From assembly GCA_023376005.1 (NCBI GenBank), contig CM042152.1, positions 79,785,417 through 79,849,416 on the forward strand: a stretch of 64,000 bases of DNA. The letters run 5' to 3'. The DNA comes from Doryteuthis pealeii (Eukaryota > Mollusca > Cephalopoda > Myopsida > Loliginidae). Positions 52,920 through 63,782 of this stretch are shown piece after piece; position 1 is the stretch's first letter, and every line of letters starts with the position of its first letter. The translations under genes were made by a program, and so were the position numbers. The notes below the pieces were generated by a model, which saw nothing but the letters and a program-made list of their open reading frames with translations, searched no databases and was not told the DNA's origin.

Positions 52920-53330
52920 TAGTATTTGAAAAGTTGTGGTGATTCAGACCACGAGTGGTGACAGACAAGTTAAAGTTAAAGATAAAAACACGAACACAAA
53001 CTTAGAATTGGAATGGACATGTATTACGTGCGTACATAACAAATAGTTGAAAACTTTGGTTTGTCTGTGCGGAATGTTATTTAGAATAATAGTCCACTTA
53101 GCTGAAATCCTGAGGTAGGGTATTATCGGAGCCCCTTAGCTACGGCTATCTGTTTGCACTGCTGGATATAAGAGACGCCCTTTTTTGTCGTTCGACTCTG
53201 ATGTTGGTCAATCAGAAAGAGGAAGAATTTGCCTCTTTGGCTTTGCCGCCAAAGAATACTGGCCTGTGATTGGTTGGTTTGATAGCGAAGCTCATAGACA
53301 AGGACAATAACCACTACCTCAGATTTCTTT
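52920..53330. other. Higher-GC unique block with CCAAT and TATA-like motifs
   Basis: GATTGGTTGG at 53271 (CCAAT on the minus strand) and TATAAGAG at 53166 lie in a stretch that differs in composition from its flanks. It could be a solo LTR or a promoter; nothing decides. Confidence 0.3.
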
Positions 53331-53662
53331 ACAAAGTATTAATCCTATTTTGTATTAACTATCTTACATCAATTATGTGATGCTAACTATTTTTTCCAAT
53401 AAAAAAAAGATGAAATCGTTTTTATTACAGAATTGAATCAAACTCTGCCTTCTTTTATTATCTTTTCTTTTCTTCTTTCTATTTCTCTCTTTTATTGACT
53501 CATAAACGTTGTTCCAATTTATTTGTACAAATAAGATTTTTATGGCTCATTTCCTGAGAAAACCTTCATTGAAATACAAACTGTAAATCCAATGAGCCTC
53601 ATTGAAGCAATCTTTGCATTAGTCGGTCAATGGGTTTATATAAAAACACCAGTTTAGGTTGG

Positions 53663-54000
53663 AGGTGCATGGTGTAATGGTTAGAGTCGTAGGAAATGGA
53701 TTTGTTGACCTGGGTTCAAATCCTGAATGAGGCTGTTTGCATTTCACATTATGCTAATACCCTTGGGAAAGGTATGCATACTATTTTCCTACAGCTATGG
53801 GTAAATAGTAGGGCAGACGAGGCTGTTTGCATTTCACATAGTCCTAATACCCTTGGGAAAGTTATGCATCCAACTGCTCTCCCTCCAGCTATGGGTAAAT
53901 AGTAGGGCAGAATAGGCTCTTTATCCTTGGATAGGTAACTAGTCTAGGAGAAGGAAATCTCTGAATTCAAACCTGTGAAGCACCGCTTAATAAATTGACC
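53663..54000 (+). repeat. SINE-B copy with internal tandem duplication
   Basis: GGTGTAATGGTTAGAGTCG head; the block GAGGCTGTTTGCATTTCACA occurs at 53732 and again at 53819. Confidence 0.8.
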
Positions 54001-54002
54001 AA

Positions 54003-54235
54003 GTGGTTGTGGCTGAGCGTCTTAATGTCCTGGGTATGTCATTAAACTCCACCTGATGGTGAAGTTCCAGTTGAGTGGTAGTACCTGTTAGGGTCCCATC
54101 TATGGGTTATTTAGAAAACAATGATTTTAAAGAAAATGTGTTTAAAAAAAATTGAATACCCATCAAGAATAAGTAAAACAAAATGTCTTTGGCATAAAAT
54201 GACCCAACAAGAGTTGACATGCCATAAAACCCAAA
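54003..54235 (-). repeat. Element C fragment
   Basis: GGTATGTCATTAAACTCCAC, GTTAGGGTCCCATCTATGGG, GTTGACATGCCATAAAACCC. Confidence 0.7.
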
Positions 54236-54298
54236 CAACCAACAACCAAATGGAGAAGTGCGGTTGTTAGCTACAAACTAATACTCCACTAATTTTTA

Positions 54299-54645
54299 TA
54301 CGAGGGTGAGTCAAAATGTAATGTCATTTTGTTTAGGACAGGTATAATTAACAACACAGGAACATGTATCATACATCAAAATGAAGCTGTGGATCACATC
54401 CCTACTTCTCCACATCGTTCGAATGAGAGCATGTATCCCTGTCCCATAAAATTATATTGACTGTTCTTTGAGCCACTTTTTCACTATAGATTTCACTTCC
54501 TTATCACTGGAATAATGTTTGCCTCTCTTCGTCCCCATGAAAGAGGGTTTGAGAGGCAAACATTATTCCAGTGATGAAGAAGTGAAATTTATAGTGAAGA
54601 AGTGGCTCAAAGAACAGTTACTTTTTGACTCACCCTTGTAATATG
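54299..54645. mobile_element. Mariner-like foldback element
   Basis: Ends ACGAGGGTGAGTCAAAATG and TTTTTGACTCACCCTTGTA, flanked by TA. Two inverted copies of a transposase 3' segment face each other (about 54455-54520 and 54550-54617). The second reads VKFIVKKWLKEQ-like. Confidence 0.7.
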
Positions 54646-55077
54646 AACAATTTTTTTTTTGATTGGTTTTCATTTGCTATCAATGAATTGCTTTTCAACT
54701 CTTAGTTATTTGCTGATGCATTCATACAACATTCATTTATGAATATAACGTGTTTGCTGAACGATGAAATAAACTTGAAATAAAAGTTGTCCGTCTTGTA
54801 CACATGAATTGCTATATTCCCATTTGTGTAAAGTGCAGCGATGTGTTTAGTGCTACTTTAACATTTTTTTTTATTCTTTTCATTGCCCAACCTTTTGAAA
54901 TGAAACATTATAACATTCAATTTCCATCGTCCGTAATTTTATGGAAAATCTAATTTTAACATTGATAGATTAAAGAAGCAGAAAAACTGTGATCTCCAAT
55001 AAACTGCTTTTGATTTCAAATTTCACATTGCTAGGGTCTAAATGTATTTTTAAAAATCCATTTTTAAAAACTTTTAC

Positions 55078-55928
55078 CAGTGTAGTTATCTACCTTATGA
55101 AATTACTTGATAATTTAGATATTTTACTATAATTTAAGGTAATAATTTTTTTTGATAATTTAGATATTTTAATGTAATGATTTATTTTAATAATTCAAAT
55201 ATCTTAATACAATTTAAGATAATAATTTATTTTGATACTATTTTAAAGTAATTTATTTTAATAATTTAAATATTTTGATACAATTTAAAGTAAAAATTTA
55301 TTTTGATAATTCAAATATTTTTATACAATTTATGGTAATAATTTATTTTGATAATTTTAAATATTTTGATACTGTGGTGAGCCGAAAGTTAACGCTTTGA
55401 AAGCAGAAATGAAATGACAAAAATAAGCAATCTGCACAGAGGATCAGTGCAGGTAGAAAGCAAAAAATAGAAATATTAAAATTGATAATTTTCAACCTAT
55501 CAGAAGCGTTTGTGCCTAAAAAAAGAAGTTTTTCAAAAATACTGATTTCGAGCCTAGGGAATTCTATCAAAACGAAGGTTTTCAAAGAACAGTTCAGAAG
55601 ACCAACTTATGCCTGGATATTCCACGTTGCTCAACTCAGAAATATTTGCCTACCACTGAAGGTATTACAAGCCATATCTTTCTCTCTCTACAAGTTACTT
55701 CACTGCTGATATATAGAACATTACCCTTTGTTTTTCTATTGGAGGGAATTCAACACTTTCTACCTCTAATTACATGATCTTTTAAAAAAGCATATTCTGC
55801 AGGACTTTGATCAGTATTTTTGACTACTGTAATCTATTTGTTTTAATATTCATATTACTTATTGTATTTATGAGTTATTTATTTTTCTGTCTTAATATAT
55901 GTGACCTTATTATGTGTTTGTTGTAATT

Positions 55929-55970
<42 letters not shown>

Positions 55971-56110
55971 ACTCATTACAACCACCATAATACAATTTAA
56001 GGTAAAAATTCATTTTGATAATTTAAATATTTTAATACAAGTTAAGGTAATAATCTATTTTGATAATTTAAATATTTTGATACAATTTAATGCAATAAAT
56101 TATTTTAAGT
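55078..56110. repeat. Degenerate ~50-bp AT-rich tandem repeat, interrupted
   Basis: TTTTGATAATTTAAATATTT and TACAATTTAAGGTAA alternate over 55078-55370 and again over 55980-56110. About 600 bp of unrelated sequence (55371-55975, ending in an AT tract) lies between. Confidence 0.7.
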
Positions 56111-56215
56111 TTATGAAAATGTCAAATGCATAGGAAAATTTGCATAAGAAACTTTTTTTTTTAAGCACACCAATTTTAATAATAGATTTATCATAAGATA
56201 TTCAAAACTTTTTAA

Positions 56216-56335
56216 AAATTGGTTAGGCAACCAATCTAGGTGAATGAAAACTCTGAATTAAAATCTGTTAAACTCTGTTTAAGAAATTGACCTAGTGTCA
56301 AATCCTAATCATGTGGGGGGGGGGGTAAATATATA
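56216..56335 (+). repeat. SINE-B tail fragment
   Basis: GGTTAGGCAACCAATCTAGG, GAAAACTCTGAATTAAAATC and a G-run before the AT tail. Confidence 0.65.
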
Positions 56336-56365
56336 TATATGGTCAAAGACATTTATATACACAGT

Positions 56366-56863
56366 AGGGTAGGTCGATTTTTAACTTTAAAAAAAAAATC
56401 AACTTCTCTCAAACAGCAAAAGTTGTGTGTTGGTTTACTGAATACCGATACCAAAAACCAGATCTCTTACTTGCACTACTGTTTGAGGAAATAACATCGA
56501 AGATCATCTACTAAAATGCACCAAAAAGTCCTTGTTTTTGCAACGTTTAGCCTAAAAATTGGTTAAAAAATTTACCAATTCCAATATTTAAATCAGAAAA
56601 GGTCATTTTAAACGAAACAAATAAAATATAACTAGAATTCAAACTGAAAATATACCCCTCCCCCATCACCACCAAAATCTCCAATATTCTGCTTTTTACC
56701 TAACAATTAAGCTGTAACAGTGATAACATTTTAAAAGATTGAAATCTGTTTCCTTAAATGAAGGCAAAGTTTTAAAGAAGAATATTTTGTGTGGTAATTA
56801 TTTATGTTAATTTGCAACTTTTGCCTCATGGGAGATGTTACATTTCCAAAATCGAATTACCCT
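56366..56863. mobile_element. MITE D copy 4
   Basis: Ends AGGGTAGGTCGATTTTTAAC and AAAATCGAATTACCCT; collinear with 6723-7220. Confidence 0.8.
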
Positions 56864-57126
56864 AAAACAGAGCTAAAAAATTCAATGCAATGTTAGTATG
56901 AAGAATATGATTGTAGTCATTATATGAAATCAGATAAAAAAAAATCCCACGTTTTCTAATAAAAATACAGAAATAATTCTGCTACTAACCTGTGGGTGTT
57001 GGCATTATTTGTGTCTCCCTGCTGTAAAATCAATTGTCTAGCAACTGTTTGTCTGGTAAGCAACAATTAATTCCCTTGGGAGGTGTACCTCAACCCCTAA
57101 GCACAAAAGTACAAAGTTGAGTAGGC

Positions 57127-57164
<38 letters not shown>

Positions 57165-57167
57165 GAG

Positions 57168-57284
57168 TAAAAATGTATGTAGTCGTTTTTTGTAGGTGGT
57201 TTTATGGTAGACTTTGAATTCTAACTTGTTATTCTTAGTGAATAGGATGTCTAGAAAAGGTAGGGAGTTGTTGGATTCTCCCTC
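57168..57284 (-). pseudogene. Penelope-like reverse transcriptase remnant
   Basis: The minus frame reads EGESNNSLPFLDILFTKNNK, then LEFKVYHKTTYKKRLHTF, matching the LPFLD and VYRKPT words of the Penelope-type RT C-terminal region. AT and CA tracts flank it on both sides. Confidence 0.65.
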
Positions 57285-57292
57285 TGCATCTG

Positions 57293-57295
<3 letters not shown>

Positions 57296-57363
<68 letters not shown>
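57296..57363. repeat. (CA)n then (AT)n microsatellite
   Basis: CA units 57294-57313 followed by about 25 AT units. Confidence 0.95.
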
Positions 57364-57365
<2 letters not shown>

Positions 57366-57665
57366 AAAATGTTTACTGGCTGAAATAGGCCGAGCATAAA
57401 GTGGCTAGTGATGTAGTAAGTCCAAGAAAGAATTTACCGGATAATTATTTAAATGAAGTCAGCAATGAAAGAAAAAAAGGAAAAAAAGGAAAAAAAAGTT
57501 CTTGATCTTGAACAGGAATGTTAAAAGGCATGTCTGTTTTTGTTTTGTTACGTCACAGCTGGCTGTTATTCAAGACGTGACGTTGAAAATTTTTAAAGTA
57601 CAGAGTCGCTGAAAAAAAGCAACTTAATTAGAATGTATTAAAATTCAGGTATTCACAATTTACCT

Positions 57666-58275
57666 AGCCCTGTCAGCTGGGGCTTTAGAATACACCGACT
57701 ACACCTCTGCAGGGGGGTAAAACCACCTCCCAATGGGGCCACCTGTTAGCCATGGGTGGTGACCCATGATGCTTAAGGGTGGAACTCTGGTGGCAGAGCA
57801 GTCCACGACATGCAACACTCTACTTTGGTCCTTACTTAGGCTAGACGGGCAATCAGAAAGCCCCTCTCTGATCAATTGGCTGGTCACATCAAGCCCTAGC
57901 TACTATATGATTGTTCCAACTCTATTGCCCTTATGGCAAGCCTTGACCTTTTTTATCATATACATGCTAGAAGGCAGTGGCTTAATGTTCTGGGTATGAC
58001 GTTAAAATTCATCTGATTGTGAAGTTCCAATTCTGAAGCTCTGGGGAATGTGGAGCACACCTTCATCACAATTGCTCCCAGGTTCCCTATGACCCAGAGT
58101 GGTAGTACCTGTTAGGGTCCCATCTATGGGTTAAATAGAAAAAAAATGAGTTAACAGAAAATGTGTTTAAAAAAATTGAGTTCTAAAAGATTTTCAGTAA
58201 CCGTCAAGAATGAATAAAACAAAATGTTTTCAGCATAAAATAACCCAACAAGGATTGAAATGCCATAAAATCCAA
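57666..58275 (-). repeat. Element C copy, reference full-length
   Basis: About 610 bp from GCCCTGTCAGCTGGGGCTTT to TGCCATAAAATCC. No ORF beyond shadows. It is the best copy in the window for defining the family. Confidence 0.85.
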
Positions 58276-58687
58276 CCAACCAATACTATGCAGCAACATT
58301 TCTTTTTCTTTTTTCAGAATAGTTTCAATTTGCAATGATACTAAAATTAGTAACAAAAAAGTAAAAGCAACCCTGATTGATTTCAGACTCAGATTTTTGA
58401 ATACAAATACCTCCCACCCACCAACCCACACACCATTAGATTCTGTATGATGCTACAAAAAAAAGTCCATTACTGTGTATACATGAGTGTATGATGATGT
58501 TTTTTGTTTTCATTTTAGTCGTTGCAAACCAATATATTTTTAATTTCTCATTTTATGTCTATTTACTTCTATTCATGCCAGTTTAGGCAGATTAGTTTTT
58601 TCAAAGGAAATGAAAATCCTAAACATTAACATCCATTCAAACATAAAATAACTTTTTGCCTTTCTCATCAAAATTAGACAAACTATG

Positions 58688-58795
58688 GGCACCTCACATG
58701 GTGTAATGGTTAGCAAGCTAGATTTGCAGACCATTGTTAGTGAGTTCAATTCTCATTGGGTGCCCCATACTTCTGGCCTTGTGCCACACCTAAGC
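58688..58795 (+). repeat. tRNA-like SINE head
   Basis: ATGGTGTAATGGTTAGCAAG (A box) and GAGTTCAATTCTCATTGGG (B-box region). It is a different body from SINE-B. Confidence 0.5.
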
Positions 58796-59049
58796 TATTA
58801 CCTACATATTATGGAAACAAAACAATAAAATTACAAATACGTAACAAAGGACAGTTATTTATTAAAACTTACTTTTTAAAATCATTATGCAAATTAGATA
58901 TCCAATGACTGATAAATGCCATTTGTTAGTACATATAATACTCATTGCAGGTTGATCATGCATATTAATGATTTAGATTGTGGTAGGCTCATTTGATGTT
59001 AGCCTGCTTGCAGAAACATGTATAGAAATTCATATATATATATATAAGG

Positions 59050-59240
59050 AAAAAATAACAAAGGAGATTTAGGTTGGAAGCATTATAGTCTATTTTAGGG
59101 AACCTAGAGGAATAATCTTTCAGTTTCCATCATCAGACACAAAATTTTGCATCTGATGATGGGAACCAAAAGATTATTCCTCTAGGTTCCCTGAAATAGT
59201 CTATAATGCTTTCAACTTAAATCTTCTTAGTTATTTTTTT
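59050..59240. repeat. Inverted repeat carrying a hammerhead
   Basis: Two arms (about 59060-59138 and 59142-59235) around ACACAAAATTTTG. The right arm holds the intact motif at 59149-59209. The left arm has a mutated GAAA. Confidence 0.75.
59149..59209 (+). ncRNA. Type I hammerhead ribozyme motif
   Basis: CTGATGA (59153-59159), helix II GGGAACC/GGTTCCC with a 17-nt loop, GAAA (59193-59196), helix III ATA-GTC-TAT, cleavage predicted after A59205. Helix I GCAT/ATGC may extend by AAA/TTT. Confidence 0.72.
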
Positions 59241-59356
59241 CTAATATAATTTTGCACTGAGACTGAGACAATAAGAGTACACATTGAGCTCTTCAAATTA
59301 TGACGATTGAAAAACTACTACATCATAAGGAAGATTTTTTCACTCAATCTTTACAT

Positions 59357-59396
<40 letters not shown>

Positions 59397-59759
59397 CATA
59401 TGAAAAATAACCTAAGTGGACCCCTTAAAAACAAGGGCATCACATCAATGACTAAGGGTACTGTGGCAATTTTTTTTTAAATTTACAAAATTTATATTTT
59501 TATTGGTAAAAAATAATATTGATGTAAAATGTTTTTAAAAAAATTGATAAAAATAAACAAAAAGCTTTAAAATTAAATATTTTCTTTGATAAATAACATA
59601 AATTATGATGACTAAAATTATTAGCAATGATTTATTAGAGTGGAAAATTTTCAAAAAACTTGAAGGCAAAAATTGGTATGGTCAAGGCTTGTTTTTTAAG
59701 GGCAGCTTGCCATTGAATATGGGTATAATCTCATCCATATATATATATATATATATATA

Positions 59760-59945
59760 TGGTATTTGTGGAAAAGGTGACTTACCGGTGAAACAGGTCA
59801 CAATGGTTTATTGCAAAAAAAAATACTCACGTGCAATCAACTGCAATTAATCAATATCTTGATTAATCCAGTGGATTTAACCCTGAAGATCCTTATGGTG
59901 AAACTCGAGTAGGTTATTACTGTGTACCATTATCATAATATATAT
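59760..59945 (+). repeat. CTCGAG hammerhead-like family copy
   Basis: GGAAAAGGTGACTTACCGGTG start. The 3' part at 59870-59921 folds like 61329-61380, with a weaker outer helix I. Confidence 0.7.
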
Positions 59946-59954
59946 ATATATATA

Positions 59955-60565
59955 TCTTATTATAATGGAGATTGTGTGTTTTTCTGTCTGTAACCGAAAC
60001 TATATTACTAATCGAGTCACAATTAACATAGTTATTTACATCACATTCTTCATGATTTTATTTATATTTAAACCTCAATTATTAATAAAATTGCTTCACC
60101 TTTTTATTAGTGTTCTCCATATCTACATACTAATAACATGCTAATGTATTTATATATACAAAAAATAGCAGTTTGCAGTGTGAACGGGAAGCCTAATTTG
60201 CATATTGATATTAAAAATGTGATTTTATTAAATATGTGCTTAGTATTATTGATTTCTAACTGTTTGGTTTTATCTTAATGAATATAAGCAAAAATCTCTC
60301 CAATGAATCTTAAATGAAATCCATTAACAAGAAAAAATAACTGTCATTTTATTCTTTATTTCCTAATTTAACTAAATAGTTAAATAAGTAAAATTCAGCA
60401 ATGAAAGACGGAGTAAGAGTAAGTTTCATTTCTATTTTTCTATTATAACCCCAATCTGTTTCAAATCTTTTTATCTGCATTCTTATTAGACTTTCTAATT
60501 TAATACAATATTTCATTACATTAAAACTTAAATACTTGCACCCGGAGGGTACATATATTTGCTAG
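59955..60565 (+). mobile_element. Helitron-like element, full
   Basis: TCTTATTATAATGGAGATTG start. The end has an ACCCGGAGGGT hairpin, ACATATATTTG, then CTAG followed by T. 611 bp, non-coding. Confidence 0.6.
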
Positions 60566-60584
60566 TATATATAAAGATTAAAAA

Positions 60585-60720
60585 ATAAGAATACTAAGTT
60601 TTTTGAAGCTTGAATAACTGTAAGTGTAGGTATGTATAAACATTAGTCTTGTTTGAACACCTACACTCACAGTAATTCATGCTTCAAAAAACTCAGAATT
60701 TTTATCTTATAATCTTTATT
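60585..60720. repeat. Hairpin-forming inverted repeat
   Basis: TTTTTTGAAGCTTGAATAAC at 60599 pairs with ATTCATGCTTCAAAAAAC near 60675. A third half copy occurs at 60780-60830. Confidence 0.7.
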
Positions 60721-60834
60721 TGTATAACTAACAAGGAAACCTTTATAACTTAAATGAAAATCTTTTTATATATATACTGGGCTTTTTGAAGCATGAATAT
60801 TTTAGTGTAGGTGTTCAAACTAGACTAACGTCTA

Positions 60835-60838
<4 letters not shown>

Positions 60839-60870
<32 letters not shown>
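60839..60870. repeat. (AT)n microsatellite
   Basis: Left border of the hammerhead repeat that follows. Confidence 0.95.
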
Positions 60871-61033
60871 TTTGGTGTGGTACCAAGTTTCTTGGTACAA
60901 GGTGATTCTAGGCTGGTCCTATTCTCTACTAGTAGTTTGTTGTAGAGTTCAGGTTCCATATGAGAGCTCAATGTTTAATTATTGTAAACAGAGCAAATTT
61001 ATTTGTGAATAAAAAGGCCTTAAATACCCTGGG

Positions 61034-61096
61034 TATCGTGGTTATGGACCACTTCCACTCGTGAGTATGCCCACAAGCTTCTTCAGACCACTGATA
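61034..61096 (-). ncRNA. Hammerhead motif, inverted partner, one core change
   Basis: Mirror of 61114-61176 with GAAG in place of GAAA, so the conserved A-U pair at the cleavage site becomes G-U. Confidence 0.6.
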
Positions 61097-61113
61097 TCTT
61101 TTATTATAAAAGA

Positions 61114-61176
61114 TATCAGTGGTCTGAAGAAGCTCGTGGGCATACTCACGAGTGGAAATGGTCCATAACCACGATA
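61114..61176 (+). ncRNA. Type I hammerhead ribozyme, intact
   Basis: CTGAAGA (61124-61130), helix II CTCGTG/CACGAG, GAAA (61155-61158), helix III ATG-GTC-CAT, cleavage predicted after A61167. Helix I pairs GTGGT/ACCAC and TATC/GATA around a bulged A. This is the longest helix I in the window. Confidence 0.82.
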
Positions 61177-61239
61177 CCCATTGTATTTAAGGCCTTTTTA
61201 TTCACAAATATATATATATGTGTGTGTGTGTGTTATTTT

Positions 61240-61395
61240 GGAAAAGGTGACTTACCGGTGAAGATGGGTTTATCACGAAAGACACATACGTGTAATTGAC
61301 TGCAATTAATCAATATCTTGATTAATCCAGTGGATTTAACCCTGAAGATCCTTCTGGTGAAACTCGAGTAGGTTATCACTTGTACCTGTATTATA
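61240..61395 (+). repeat. CTCGAG hammerhead-like family copy
   Basis: GGAAAAGGTGACTTACCGG start. 61329-61380 folds with helix I TAACC/GGTTA plus AGTG/CACT and helix III AC-TCGA-GT. Helix II has only two Watson-Crick pairs. Confidence 0.7.
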
Positions 61396-61469
61396 ATATA
61401 TATATATATACACTATATAGATAATAAGGGTGCTCTATTTGTAGGTAAACTGTTCTTAATATCATTGAT

Positions 61470-61632
61470 AGAGCATTTATATTCAAGTTAAGGTAGTGTG
61501 GACATGGAGTCAATGGCTCCTGATTACTGACAGTTACTCACCAATGCGATCTTCAGACCAAAAACTAAATCTGAAGATAGCATAAGTCAGAAACTGTTCA
61601 CTCTATATCCATACTACCTTAACTTATGTATA
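61470..61632. repeat. Inverted repeat with decayed hammerhead-like core
   Basis: TTAAGGTAGTGTGGACATGG at 61488 pairs with ATATCCATACTACCTTAAC near 61606. The CTGAAGA core is present, but GAAA is GTAA on the minus strand. Confidence 0.6.
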
Positions 61633-61637
61633 TGCTG

Positions 61638-61676
<39 letters not shown>

Positions 61677-62157
61677 CACAGCAGCAGGATGACCATGAAA
61701 TAAAATGAAATTATGAATATAACACAGTTATTAAAACCAGTTTTAAAACCATTATGACATAAACGATTTTAGTACAAAAACAATCTAAAAAAAAATGTGT
61801 TTGAAAAAATGAAAAATAAATAATCTTCGCATAAAATGAGTTGACATGCCTTAAAACACCATCAAAACAAGAAAAAAAAAAAAACGCAAAATAACCCAAA
61901 AAAATAATAAAAACCAACCAACCAACCAAAAATAAATAATTTTCAAACAGATCTATTTCACCCATAGTTGGTGTGTGGGTAGGTTAGAGTAACCTCCTTT
62001 TATTGATAGTTAACTTAGAGTGACTATCCGTGGTGTTATGCAAATATTAGTGGCAGGTCGTTGGTAAGTCTCTACTTAATGAGTGGTGGGCACCGCCATT
62101 TGCATTCTGGACTTAGTACATCGTATGAGACGGTTGATTCGTGTTACTCTTCTAACA

Positions 62158-62346
62158 GATGGAACCTGGATCAGAGTGGACTTGGGAGTAATTGCAATGA
62201 ATGGTTACTGTATACTACCCAGAACTGGAGTCTTACCACCACATACAGTTTTTTAATCATATCCAGAATCCTTCTTGTGGGGTGGGCGGGACTTACCCCT
62301 CTCCAGAGTTTACAGTCAGCATATTTACGTCCTGCTGACAGGGTAA
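62158..62346 (+). repeat. Element C copy, diverged
   Basis: CAGAGTGGACTTGGGAGTAA, CCCAGAACTGGAGTCTTACC and TGCTGACAGGG keep element C order. Confidence 0.55.
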
Positions 62347-62437
62347 TCTATTAGAGTAAATTCAATGTCTCTGTTATTGTTATGGTCTGTTAGGCACAAA
62401 TGTTGTTATTCAGGTATTTTTTTTTTCAGATAAATAG

Positions 62438-62650
62438 GGCCAGTTTAGCTCAGTTGGTAGAGCATCTGTTTCAGAACCCTAGTGTACTGGGTTCAATACC
62501 AGCCCTTGCCAACTTAGCGCATGAGTAGCACAGCTTAGATCTGTGCAGTAAAGTGGGGAGTTGCACTTTATTTCAGATGCAAAAACAATGTCCCCAGTCT
62601 AGCACTAGTAAAAAGGGGATAGACTCCCTCATTGTCCAGCTGATACGAAT
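62438..62650 (+). repeat. SINE-A copy
   Basis: GGGCCAGTTTAGCTCAGTTGG head, GGGTTCAATACCAGC B box, body to GTCCAGCTGATACG. Confidence 0.85.
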
Positions 62651-63084
62651 GTAGTGATTGTCTGCCCCTGTTTGGTCTGGAAGAGTTATCTTCCCTTGTT
62701 TCAGGTTTTCTACCGCTAGGGGTCCTGAGTATTTAATCAGGGAAGCACAGAGTTTGAACTCTCTTCTCTTACAAAGCCAGGACACATGGTTAGACATTGC
62801 GTCTCTACTTTTTATGTGTATATCAATGTATAATGTAATGTGATATTTTGTAATTTTAAAATTATTAAAGTCCTGTAAATTATAATACTTTTAAATCTAG
62901 CACAACAATAGGCCAGTTTGTTGATTTTACTTTTTATTCACATCCTGATTTTAAACTTATAAAAAATTTTTTTTTTTCTTTTCCCATGTAAGACTTTTTT
63001 CTGCTGCTCGTAGCTAAATTGGGAATATCTGAATTTTTATATATTTCAATTATGTTACTTTTTTTGCTGACTCTCAGCTTTTGG

Positions 63085-63560
63085 GGACCATTCTAAAGGC
63101 CCCGACTACTATTGGTATCACTTTCAACCTCATATTCCACAGTTTTTTCAGTTCTCTAGCGAGGTCTAGGTATTTGTCAGTCTTTTCACTTTCTTTCATC
63201 TTCACCCTGTGATCTGATGGAACTGCAAAATCTACCAGTTGACAAGTTCTTTTTTTTCTTTTTGGTTAATCAATACTAGGTCTGGTCTCCTGGCTGGAAT
63301 AAGGTGATTCGTCTTTATCTCAATGTACGAGAGAATTTCATGTGTTTCATTGTCAAGAACAGATTCTGGTTTATGCATATATCATTTTCTTGTATGGTCA
63401 AAATTTAGTTTTTTGCATAATTCCCAGTGGATTACCTTTCCAACCCAGTCGTGTCTAGTTTTGTATTCTGGTTGTACTAGTTTGCTACATTCATTTAATA
63501 CATGGTTTATTGTCTCATCTCTGTCAGCACATACTGTACATTTGCTGTTTTGTTGTTTCT
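63085..63560 (-). pseudogene. LINE C-terminal zinc-knuckle fragment
   Basis: Minus frame: CTVCADRDETINHVLNECSK (a C-C-H-C knuckle), then RHDWVGKVIHWELCKKL, RRPDLV, and after a frameshift DFAVPSDHRVK...IPIVVGAF. A TGA replaces the expected Trp codon after DHTRK, so it is dead. Confidence 0.8.
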
Positions 63561-63782
63561 TATTGTTATCATCATCATCATCATCATTCTATTTAACCCT
63601 TTTGCAATGAATAAGAAAAAAACGTCTGAGTGTGCAACATTAAGTTGAGTGTTGCCGATCAGTCTGTGCAGAAAGAGGAAGGGAAGAAAAAAGTTCAATG
63701 CTTCAAGTGTTGACCTGTTTCTATGCAAGAGTCAAGTGGACATTGGATACTTATGCGGTCGTACAGTTCACCAAACCACAAG

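Noticed and set aside
53110..53290. TMTC1 promoter at 53.1-53.3 kb
   Set aside because: CCAAT and TATA-like words alone are weak, and the 13-kb gap to the start codon is full of repeats. Listed only as an unassigned block.
55343..55709. Two overlapping frames at 55343-55709
   Set aside because: They are mutual shadows on opposite strands within an insertion in AT-rich repeats, with no recognisable family and no splice-compatible context.
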